Source of the DNA: Fasciola hepatica | Lineage: Eukaryota; Platyhelminthes; Trematoda; Plagiorchiida; Fasciolidae | DNA length: 64,000 nt | NCBI GenBank assembly: GCA_948099385.1 | Contig: CANUEZ040000180.1 | Location: forward strand, 2,419,001-2,483,000 | Reading direction: 5' to 3' | Part shown: positions 1-9,661 of the stretch, piece by piece | How positions within the stretch are numbered: position 1 is the stretch's first letter | How the letters are laid out: every line of letters starts with the position of its first letter | Position numbers and translations under genes: made by a program | Notes under the pieces: model-generated | What the model was told of the DNA's origin: nothing | Databases searched by the model: none | What the model saw: the letters and a program-made list of their open reading frames with translations, nothing else

Positions 1-1944
1 GTTAGGGTTCAAGATCTGAGAGGAAAGAGATATGAGTGTAAGTGATGTGCGAGGCAAAGTTGGTAGGGTCGACGAAGGAAAATAGGACGTGAGGGAGAGG
101 ATATCTGACGGCTACAAGGGGAAACCGATTTACATCGCAAACTACTTTAGCATGCAAACTCCGGTTGGAATGTGCGTAACGATAAGGAACACCTTACCCG
201 GGCCAACTCAATCACGAGATGGAACTCTGTGGCTTGCCTAATACCACTGAGCGTGAGGTTCTTTGGAAAGAGTTCGCTCTTTCTGGTGGACATTCCGAAT
301 TCGGTTATTCTTGCATACACTTGAATTGAAAATGTGACTGTTGACAAAACCATTAGGTATTCTATATCCATTCGTGAATGCAAGTAGTAGGTTTTAGGAA
401 GGAAAATGGGGAGAGGAGAATAAGAAATAATATGTCCAGTATCAATAATTTCAAACATATCCAGGGCTGTATTGGTGACATTGCTGCACTGTGCGATAAC
501 AAACCTCATTGGACTTTTACTTCCTCACTCTCACTGGATCACAAATAATCAGCTTTTAATTTTCAAGATGAATCATCTAGGCGTCAGTGATGTTTCGTGA
601 AGGTTTTTAGGACCGCACTTAGGGACAGAAATAGACATCGTATCATGAATTTACTGGGTTCACTCGTTCGTTCCTGAACCGTTTTTTTTTCTAATTGCTA
701 ATGTAACCAAAATCCACAGTAAGCAGTTACTGAAAACAAAGATCATTGGACACATGCCTGAGATGTACATTACTGATAGCATCTAGTTAATGAACAAATG
801 ACTTTCAAAAGCTATTTTCATAAGCACAGCACAAAGAAATTTCATAGAATGCATGGAATGCATATAAACATGACGGTTTTGAGAAACCACAGTTTAGTAG
901 GTACAAAAGTACGCAACTAACAAACACGCACACTCTGCATTACTGATTCGCTAATCAATAGGATTATTTGTATCGCCTGTCACACATCATTAACATCATT
1001 CGTATTAAGACGTGGGCCACACTTTCCGCTCTTATTCAAGTTCGTTTAAACTTGATTGGACTGACATGGACAGCAGCGTAAAGCAATGTAAACTGCGTCA
1101 CTGTACATAGGAAATCGGTACACAAACACCCACACACCCACCCACATACACACACAACTGGCACTTCGATGAACACAACTGGAGCCAAACCCTCTGAATA
1201 CGGAACTTCAGCTTGTCTGTGATGGCGTGGATTGCTGCAAAACGTGGTTTCCTTTTCTTGTTCAATCAGAATTGAAATTCAGTGTCACGATCGATTTAGG
1301 GTTTTTCAACCAATAAATATTCACCATCTCAGACAGACGACCTGCAACTCATGCCTCTCGAATTGGAATCAATTCGAATATAGTTTGACCATTTATCACT
1401 CTCATCTCATCCAGAATTTACTGCAGTTCTTCGGCTTAAATGGTACTGATATTTATCTTCATAAATTTGAGCTGATCAATCATTTTGCAATAGTTTCCCT
1501 AACTGAATAACAACACACGATTCATGAACGATTCAATGAACAATTTTGTCAACTTCGTTGTGAAACCGACTGTTCAGTAAAAGGAGCTAGAATGCTGTCA
1601 TATTGACCCTCAAAGGCATTAAATCAGGCCCATCTTCACAACTGTACCAGTAAGGTTTTTCTTTCGTAGGAAATTAGGAGCTCACACACAGTTTTTTGCT
1701 CAAGAATGAGTTACTTATCCCCAACCGATTGGTCGAATGATCAATCAACCAGTGACAGACTAGGAAAACAAGAAAACAGTGAGTAAAGTAAATCATCACT
1801 AAAGTGGACTCCACGGGTTTTACACTGTGATAGATCAAGTGACCTGACTTGATGCTCTCGATGGACAAATTCACATGACCCGAAAGTTTCACCTTACTCG
1901 AACAGCGGTGGTCAAACTCTCATCACAGTGAAATTCCGACACTT
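1..1944. other. No gene recognised
   Basis: Both strands contain only short open frames without a recognisable family, signal peptide or domain. A CA/CCA-rich patch lies at about 1118-1157. I see no RNA gene and no mobile-element terminus. The stretch reads as intergenic or intronic DNA. Confidence 0.5.
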
Positions 1945-2050
1945 CGGTCCGGGGTTCGAACTCTCGTGCCGCTGCCGGTCACTTCCCCCATTGGCAGCCG
2001 CCTAATTGGCCACGGCCCTCTTCCTGAGATATTATACTACTGTTACGTAA
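1945..2050 (+). repeat. tRNA-derived (SINE-like) repeat, copy 1
   Basis: The sequence contains GGGTTCGAACTCTCG at about 1952-1966, a good match to an RNA polymerase III B box (T-arm). It is followed by a segment of about 33 bp that resembles 5600-5635 (shared CACTTC and GGCAGCC blocks). A dispersed tRNA-derived SINE relic is the simplest reading. No A box or folded tRNA could be drawn with confidence, so the boundaries are rough. Confidence 0.35.
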
Positions 2051-2109
2051 TAACAAGTAAATAAGTAGGAACAGGTACATAACATGCATAGGTTTTATCA
2101 CTACTGCAA

Positions 2110-2319
2110 TTCATCTGACCCATCCGTGAGGCAGAATTTAACAGTTAACCAGGCTGACGGTTGTCCGAACAAATCCCACAGATAGTTGGTAGAATGTACA
2201 GGTGAGCGGCTGGGTGTTAGCAGTTCCTGGCTGAACTGTGTCTGTGATGCACAGCGCTGAGGCCATTTTTCAGGTAGGTGACTGAGTCACCTGAAAAGTA
2301 CGGTCTATTTGCATATATA

Positions 2320-2359
<40 letters not shown>

Positions 2360-2990
2360 ATAGTAAGCAGTATATACTTACGTGTATGTATGTCCTTGCT
2401 GTCATAGTGAACTTAAATGGGAGAGGTGCATCCAGTGTTCTGACATACCAGTCAGTCGTCTGTCTCCCTTCTAAGACTGCTAGCTGGCATTTTCCGTCTT
2501 CAAAAACCGCACTCCAGACCATCACAGAACCGACACCAAAGGCCTGACTACTGAGGTCCAGCTCACTTCTTCTGAAATCATGCTCGTAGTACATAATTCC
2601 AATAGAACCATCTAAATTAGGCTTTTTCTCACTGATGAATATCATATTATCCTATTCAGTGTTCCAAATGAAGTAACTTCTGGCCCATCCTTCTTGATTT
2701 TTGAAATTACGATAAGTCACCCAATGAATCGATCTCATCTTTCTGTTCTGTGGATGCGGTGTTGAACGTAGTACCGGCTGTATACGCTGAAAGCTCACAT
2801 TCAGATGGAAAGATTTCTACAACTTCGCTGGACTCGCAAGTTGCTGTGAAGCACGTGCAAGAGGCTTTTCGCGGTTTTCTCCGAAGTTTTCCTTGGAATT
2901 CCACCGTTTCTCCTAAAGACAATTCTTGGAATTCTTCAAATCTTACCAGTAACTATTGGTGATCGGCAAACCTTCCTCGAAATCGGTTGC
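2110..2990 (-). pseudogene. Tc1/mariner-type transposase relic
   Basis: The minus strand encodes pieces of a Tc1/mariner DDE transposase in the right order. A helix-turn-helix side segment with PRKTSEKTAKSLL is at about 2870-2890. The catalytic-core start, read as FISEKKPNLDG, lies near 2605-2640 and is followed by LDLSSQAFGVGSVMVW. A C-terminal YLWDLFG block is at about 2170-2200. In the family the first catalytic aspartate sits in the position occupied here by Ser (ISEKK), so the enzyme would be dead. Frameshifts separate the pieces, and a long TA microsatellite (2323-2357) sits inside the core where the second aspartate should be. No terminal inverted repeats were found. Family assignment is firm; subfamily is not. 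Confidence 0.8.
2323..2357. repeat. (TA)n microsatellite inside transposase relic
   Basis: An uninterrupted run of about 17 TA units lies within the Tc1/mariner coding relic. TA is also the target dinucleotide of this superfamily. Confidence 0.95.
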
Positions 2991-4357
2991 GTGCTTATCT
3001 CTGAGTCTTTCCATGCGAGTATATTTCCTTGTTCCAGCTCAGACTATCTTGCGTCTCGGGTCTTCTCCTTGCTTCGATACATGAGAGGTCTCCACTTCTA
3101 ATCAGAATGTATAGCTTGAGTAAACTTTGTTCATAAACCGCGGAAAGTGAACATTGCTCAAAACCGCATTTCGGAATACCGGAAATGGGTCACGGCCGAC
3201 AAAGACTGCTTCGGCTGCAAACCAGTTCGATGACTTTTGGCATCCATTCGAGGGTGGGTAGGTAGCATTTCGTAACCTCTAGGGCCCCTTTTCGTGATGA
3301 TTCGTTCTATCTAATCCAAGCTTCAAATCCGCGTGTAAACTCGGTATAGTAGTGGTCTGACCAGTCAGCTTGCCATATTTGGTCACTCTAATTGCTTTGC
3401 TTTGAAATTAGTCATTGAAAAATTGGATGGATATAATAGCCATTTGCGCGGTGTCTCCCTGGGAACCATAGCTTCTGACTGATCCTCAAAAGTTGCACAC
3501 AAAGAATGAGTATTCATATTACACTAAAACGACCAACTTGGAGAAAAATAGCAGTGGGAAACACCGAGATCTTTTTTGACTATCAAACAATCCCATCACG
3601 GAAACAGTATGGAAAGGTAAAATATTTGTTTCAAGATTGTTCATCGCGTGGTTCAGTGGCACGTATTGGTTTGCCGTTGATCACTGGTTGGTTTAGTCTA
3701 CACACAATAAAACATTCGTTGACGAATAGAAATGTCAAGATTGGGCCTGGCTCAGTTCACTTACTGAGGTATTAAAGTACGTTTTGAGTTGCAAACAAAT
3801 TGGATCAACACCAAACACTTCCAACACGATGGATACAACATCTCACTTTATACCACAAGAATGCAAGGTATTGTTCTCTAAAACTATCTCCATAGACCAG
3901 CTTTATCTTGCTCGCATTCAGGGTGGCTTTTGTCACGACTTTCAGTTTTAATCCCCAAATTGTCTCATCTTTTACCACAGTGCGTATCAAGTTAATACCA
4001 CCAGTATTTTAAAAGCGTACTCTGAATATATTTCCCCTTATTCGTGGTCATTGTTTTCAGTTCCTTGAAGATGTATCAGATAATGGTAAATGTCAAAAAT
4101 AAATGGCGATCCTTATAATTATATGCACATATACGTGAACATACATGCGTGTGTTTTCAATGCCTGTGCATTGAGACAGACCGAGAAGTGCACTCTTTGA
4201 GACTTACTTCAGCGGTCTCTCTGTTAACTCTCACTGCAGATCACGCGGTAGCGGAAGGCGCATATGCATGCAGCACATGTCTGGTGCACTGTATGGAGTA
4301 TTGCGATCAGACTTGCACAGACGTTTCTTTAACCTTAATTTTCTCCTCTCTTGCTCT
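2991..4357. other. No gene recognised
   Basis: Short open frames at 3506-3775 (+) and 3805-3990 (-) have no recognisable motif. No RNA gene or element end was seen. Confidence 0.5.
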
Positions 4358-4360
4358 GTA

Positions 4361-4578
4361 CAGTCTGTCCGAAAATTCGGGATCGCTTCAGTACGATCAA
4401 ACAAAAGTGAACAAGGCTGTCACTGATCTTCTGATTGACAGCATCCTACACGATTTCTATCGCTAAACAGTAATGTCCATTGTATATTTTTGGCTTGAAA
4501 TTTTGTAGTGTAAACTGGAATTCGACCATGTCAGGATTCGAACGAATTGAGGAGATTCCGAATTTTTTGGACAGACTG
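4361..4578. mobile_element. 218-bp MITE with Tc1/mariner-style ends
   Basis: The left end reads CAGTCTGTCCGAAAATTCGG (4361-4380). The right end (4558-4578) is its reverse complement, apart from a small difference in the A/T run. Both ends are flanked directly by TA (4359-4360 and 4579-4580). Terminal inverted repeats beginning CAGT and a TA target duplication are the hallmark of the Tc1/mariner superfamily. The 218-bp interior has no transposase, so this is a non-autonomous miniature element. Whether it was mobilised by relatives of the relic at 2.1-3.0 kb is unknown, because that relic's ends were not found. Confidence 0.75.
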
Positions 4579-4580
4579 TA

Positions 4581-5560
4581 CTTGTCACTGAATAGCAGTG
4601 CTTGCCGAAAATTCAGCCTGTGTTAACGGTGGTGAAACTGAAGCCAACCCTCCATAGTCTTCGAGAATACTCGTTGCTGATCAGACCGATGTGTCTGAAG
4701 GTTGCATTTAACTGACGTCAAAAGTCTTTTATTTTCGGTTCACATGGAAGAGCTCGCCGTGGTTGGTCACACTTTTTCGGTGATAGACAACGGTCAGCTT
4801 GGTGTATCGTCTTTTCTTCTTTAGTCGGTTCAATCTGTCTCAATTTCGTAATCAGCTGAAAGGCGATATGTTAAGTGCTTTTGCATCGGTGAAAGTCTTT
4901 CCGGGCAATTTACCCCTGTTGCTATCACTCATTGAGAGACAAACTGTCGAGCAGACCTGTTAACACACAAACAAAAAACAAAAGCATATCCAAATTCGAG
5001 TGTCATTGTGCGTACCCGCATGTCACTATGTGACACGGCCAGCACGCGTTCATTGCCCTTCAAATGCATTTGAACCTGTTTCGTGGCTGTGACCAAGGAG
5101 TCCTTAAGCATGCCGTTTTATAGTACATTCGTTTGACTACCAACAACTGTGCGAATACGCATCCACCGAATTCACTTTGAATTTGAGTATTAACCGGAAA
5201 GGAACGCAAACTATCCCAATCTCCCCAGCCTTGGTAAGAACCCCTGGGATGACTTTTAACGGTATTCAGTTGTAGGCCCTCCCAGGTTAACCTTGCTTTT
5301 GAGCACCAGTACAGACTGACTACGCCATGAGTGTTTTTTTCCAGGTCCAAGCTGTCTCTTGATGTCATCAAATCGAACCTTTGAGCATACTAGTCCGCTC
5401 CTTGTGAGTCGATTCGTGTTTAAAGTGAAACTGGCATTCTGTACTGTTTCATCTTGTCCCATCGGGATCCGGGATGTGTGACGATCAGTTACGCAAGTCG
5501 GAGACTTGTCTGATTAAAACACTGCTTTATACATAGCTCTCGTCTCTCCGGGCGGGGGTT
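4581..5560. other. No gene recognised
   Basis: Overlapping short minus-strand frames (4929-5462) lack recognisable domains. No mobile-element terminus was found. Confidence 0.5.
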
Positions 5561-5561
5561 A

Positions 5562-5665
5562 TCGTGGAATTTGAACCGTGACGACCTGGGTAAGATTCCC
5601 ACCACTGACAGGCACTTCAGCAATCGGCAGCCATCCAGAAGTACTGTACATTTTCATAAAATAAA
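5562..5665 (+). repeat. tRNA-derived (SINE-like) repeat, copy 2
   Basis: The segment CACTTCAGCAATCGGCAGCC near 5608-5627 aligns with the downstream part of the repeat at 1945-2050. The upstream part has a worn B-box-like TTTGAACC. Two copies on the same strand about 3.6 kb apart support a dispersed repeat rather than a gene. Confidence 0.3.
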
Positions 5666-6979
5666 TAGTGGAAGTAAAAGAGTGTTATTATTACTATCAA
5701 TATTATCACTATTGTTCATTGGTTTTGAACTTTAACCCGACAAGTGACTAGTTTTGTGGCATTTTTCAAATGGCCCATTGAACTTAAACTAGTAAATACC
5801 CAAAAGGAGTGAATTTACGATTTACAAACACACACACACACACACCATTCGGTCTGCACCTCTAGTGATAGTGTAGGAGAATTCAAAGAAGAGTAGATCG
5901 AAAGGGCAGTAATCGTATTGATTTTGCAGCAGCCCACTCCGAAGAATCCACGAGCTGTTGAAGACATCGCCATGGAATATCTCGTGTGCTCGAAACAACT
6001 CAACAAAGAACTGAGAGAGAGGCCGGTGACGAACAAGTGATCAAGGTATGTGGTTTATTTTCCACACACTTCAAACAAAGCTTGAGGCCTGGGCAACAGA
6101 TAGAACTCATCAAATCCATGGGTATCGAACGGAATCCGTGCCTGGCGAATCGCATGATTATATGTCAGATGATGGGTGAGAAACTGATAACACTGAGATT
6201 CACAGTTTCTGGTTGACCGAAGTAAACTGAACGGAAAAATGGAGTTTTTCATTGGCTATACCATTTGTACCGGCTTTTTTGTCTACATTAAAACCGATTT
6301 CGATACAGATCTGGTCAACATTTGAATAAATCGGAGGTTTCCGCGAACTGGTTTTGCCTCCGCTAGTCCAAATGCGTTTCTACAAAATACTCTTTAGACC
6401 AGGTACGGCCACCTCGTGATGAGTGATTTTTCCTCACAAAAGTGAGTTCGACTAAGTGTAATTTTTGTGTTTTGTAATCATTTACAGTGTTTGTCCTGTG
6501 CTTTAATCAACTCGAACTCGGGTATTGGAACAGTTTTCACGTAAGTGGTTTATCTTCCACCCAAAACCACAGAGGTGGCTGTACAAAAGAGAGTTCAGAA
6601 CTGCGATAACGAAGAACTGCAGCTTTTGTGAGGGAGAAAAACAACGAAGCATAAGTCCAAATCTCTGATCAAAATCCTCATCCCCGATTGGGAGTTCAGC
6701 TTTTAACCGTGTGGAAGATGGTTACCAGTTTACGGAGTGATCTAGTTGCTCTATTTCACAGCCAGAACAGTGTCACCAGAGAATATTTACCGCCTAATTT
6801 CTAGGTTAAGCATGTTCAGTGATTCTTCGTTGTGACCAGAATTAGACGAAGCCATTTTAAGACCTCTTTCTAGGTATAAACTTGCATTTTCAGTTCATCA
6901 GATCGGATTGATTGGATAAAAACAGTAAGATAAGAGGACTCTGTCTACATCATTGCTCATCAAGCCTGAGTCAGAAACC
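5666..6979. other. No gene recognised; (CA)n at 5825-5846
   Basis: The only structured sequence seen is a CA microsatellite at 5825-5846. Open frames here are short and unrecognised. Confidence 0.5.
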
Positions 6980-7078
6980 GAAATTCTTTAGCCATGACCC
7001 ACAATTCTTCATCCACGACCGACCATTCTTTAGCCTTGACGCACAACCTTCAGCCGCGACCAGCAGTCCAATCGACAA
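6980..7078 (+). repeat. 21-bp minisatellite, left arm
   Basis: Four to five imperfect 21-bp units run in tandem, each of the form N2-ATTCTTTAGCC-N8. Because 21 is a multiple of three, an open frame across it (6912-7127) gives a seven-residue period (KFFSHDP, QFFIHDR, PFFSLDA). Two adjacent units of this arm recur almost exactly, inverted, at 7600-7645. I regard the open frame as a by-product of the repeat, not a gene. Confidence 0.8.
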
Positions 7079-7544
7079 CCTGTCGCCCCATGAAAAGTTA
7101 AAATTTCACATACTTGTAGTCCTGTGAGTAAAAATCCGTCATGTAACAAACGTAACTGTGTTGTGCTTTCAAACTCAATATAACAAGAAAATGAAGGATT
7201 ATTTCCCTAATCGTTTAGATAAGTGGATACACTGATCGTCCGAGGATAATACACACAGCAGTCTTAAGTACACCATCGTCACTGTCATCATTTTGTTGCA
7301 ACATTTGACACCATCACCTTCACTAAAAACTCAACAACCACTTGATTCGACGATAAGCGCGTATCGTTTGAACATTCTCCAACCAATTTATGGTGCAGTA
7401 TTTAATATCATCACCTTCGTCAGCTGCTCAGAATACCATAGTCATGCTTCCTCATTTTTTTGGTCAGCTTTGCAACACCAGTCTTCGCAAACAATGAGTT
7501 ATTCGACTATCTCTTGATGCCGTATCACTCCGACACTTTCGATC

Positions 7545-7668
7545 TGACTAGAGTGTAGCCTCATGGCTAAAAGTTGTGTTCCGAGGCTAAAGGACTGCGG
7601 GTCGTGACTAAAGGTTGTGCGTCAAGGATAAAGAATGGTGGGTCGTAGCCAAACAATAGTGGGTAGCG
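7545..7668 (-). repeat. 21-bp minisatellite, right (inverted) arm
   Basis: Read on the minus strand, this holds at least five 21-bp units of the same family as 6980-7078, in the same internal order for the two best-matching units. The arms are about 0.5 kb apart and inverted, so the single strand could fold into a long imperfect hairpin. Confidence 0.8.
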
Positions 7669-8774
7669 GTTATAGATTTGCGGATTTTGACTTAGGTATG
7701 TTGGGAGAATTTGCAGTTAGATCCTACCTCGTTCTCACCACAATTGCTCACAAGCTAATCACTCGGCGACCAGTCGAAACGGAGTCATCCTTTTCCTGCT
7801 GACCATACTCTCTACGAACAATTACTAGTGGCTGACCGGTACCAGATTTGGTTACCTCGGTTCGGTTTTTCTTCTCAAAATGACCCCAATATCAAGACTT
7901 TTTCCAGTTCAAAGTATTATTTACATGTGTTTTCCGGCCTTCAATTATGTCACCAAAAAGATAGACTGTTCTTTCCGGAACCAGTGTACCGTGTCATATT
8001 TTTCCACTCACACAACCGAACGGGTAAGTCCCGCAACCGAAAATGCAGAGATCGTACAAATAACCGACTTGTGGATTCTTGTGTTACTGGTTTTCAGTCC
8101 GAGTGACAAGGTAGTTCCTCCCAGTGCTTTTGACGGACGGGTGCTGTCTTCTTTCGGTTTACAAGCCAATACTTGGCTGTGTTCCGCTGTTCTGATCTGT
8201 TAAATACCAAGAGCTCGCATCTGGGTGATTAGCTGTCGTAAGATGACCACCTCGGAAACCTAATAATCGCAACAAAGTCATTATTAACTGGGATGCAGAC
8301 TGTAGTTTCTGAACCCATTGGAGCACATTTTCTTGTAAATGACGCAAGTAACATAAAACAAACGCAATGAGAGACCCACGAGGCATTCAGCTGAACACCG
8401 GATGAGATTTACTCAGAGTTCTCAAAGTGTCCCCTCAAAGTTGTCGAGTTGCGTCCGATTCACAAGGTCTCTTTTCTAAGCGCAAACTGGTCGTTGAGCT
8501 TGAAAGAAGGATAAGTGTGGTCATCGAGATCACTAACCAGCTTCTTCTAATTATTTGTCATGCCGCAGAGGAGCACACCTTTCGTTTGTTTACATGTCAT
8601 AATCAACAAAAGTCAGGAAGGTTACTGAAGGACTCATGCTTCCCATAAATCAATCTTCTGATGCACATGCGCAAAACAGGAACTCACAGTCTGTGGGCAT
8701 TCTCGACGTAAACAAACTCAACATGGTTGAGTTGCAGCGAAAGAACTTTTAGTGTTGGCTCTAAGGAAGCCGAT
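7669..8774. other. No gene recognised
   Basis: Overlapping plus-strand frames at 7828-8203 and 8427-8648 show no recognisable domain, and nothing else stands out. Confidence 0.45.
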
Positions 8775-8777
8775 GAT

Positions 8778-8856
8778 ACGCAGCACGGTCAGCCTAGCTG
8801 TCAGCTTATGGCTCATAATCTGGTACCCTAGGTTCGAGTCTCATTCGGGGATTCGA
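8778..8856 (+). repeat. Elongator tRNA-Met-like relic
   Basis: CTCATAATCTG (8811-8821) matches the anticodon arm and loop of eukaryotic elongator tRNA-Met, with CAT as anticodon. GGTTCGAGTCTC (8831-8842) fits a T-arm/B box at about the right spacing. The acceptor stem and D arm do not pair properly, so this is a tRNA pseudogene or the head of a tRNA-Met-derived SINE, not a working tRNA gene. Confidence 0.4.
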
Positions 8857-8861
8857 TGGTT

Positions 8862-9000
8862 CTACTGTTAGTACTACTACGGCTATTACTGCTACCACTA
8901 ATTTAACCAATACTTATACTACTACCACCACTAATACTAGAACTAGTACTACTACTACAGTCATTTGTACCAGTATTACTATGATACTACCACTAGTTCT
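8862..9000 (+). repeat. Degenerate TAC/TAY trinucleotide array
   Basis: A run of TACTAC, TACCAC and related triplets extends about 140 bp immediately after the tRNA-Met-like relic. A simple-repeat tail next to a tRNA-like head is a typical SINE layout, but it could be chance. Confidence 0.7.
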
Positions 9001-9079
9001 ATAGATAACTCTCAACCAACCTAATGGGGTAATGTATTCATGGATCTCTCGTGAGTTTAGACTTGATTTTTTGTGCAAT

Positions 9080-9085
9080 TTTATT
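9080..9085 (-). promoter_or_regulatory. Candidate poly(A) signal for the protocadherin gene
   Basis: AATAAA on the minus strand, about 580 nt past the protocadherin stop codon. Position and strand fit, but the hexamer is common in AT-rich DNA and a spliced 3' end cannot be excluded. Confidence 0.25.
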
Positions 9086-9661
9086 CTATAAAAAGTTTTC
9101 TTTGTCCACCACTCAAAAAGGTTTAGGATTATTCGTCAAATTATCGTTCAGCAATTACCGCTGTGGTACAGATTTCCGATAGCAATTCTCATTGTTTCAG
9201 AATCGATAATGGCAAATATCTGTAATCAATGAAAATTTTTATGCTGCAATAACATACCTTTCTTGGTTCCTGGGATACAGCTGCACAACACAAACTGAAT
9301 TAGTTCTGTACAGTCGATAAATGAGCGAAGATAAAGTGAGATTAGCTCATGGTTCTGAGAGAAAAAGATGGTTCCAGTATCTTCAAACAGTAGTCTTTCT
9401 ACGAAGCACTGGTCAATAAACCGATAAGTTCAAGTGAATGTGTCTCTGATGAAGGAAATACGTATCACGAATCAACCGAATGATCAGCTAACCAATTATC
9501 AACCAAGATATTCCTGATTATCTTTGAGTCTATTTGTTGTTGTTGTCATGGCTGCTGTTGGGGCCTTATGCTACACGTTGTGCGGACATGTGTCCCCGGT
9601 GGCAGCGACAAACAATAATGAGTGACCAAATCGGTCTTGACATCAAGGAGTGAGTACTCGT

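Noticed and set aside
1..10. TTAGGG-like bases at the very start
   Set aside because: A single occurrence without tandem copies; not a telomere repeat.
4530..4560. GTTCGAATCC on the minus strand as a tRNA T-arm
   Set aside because: No A box or acceptor stem, and it lies inside the MITE.
6912..7127. Open frame with seven-residue repeats
   Set aside because: The periodicity is forced by the 21-bp minisatellite; no other evidence of a gene.
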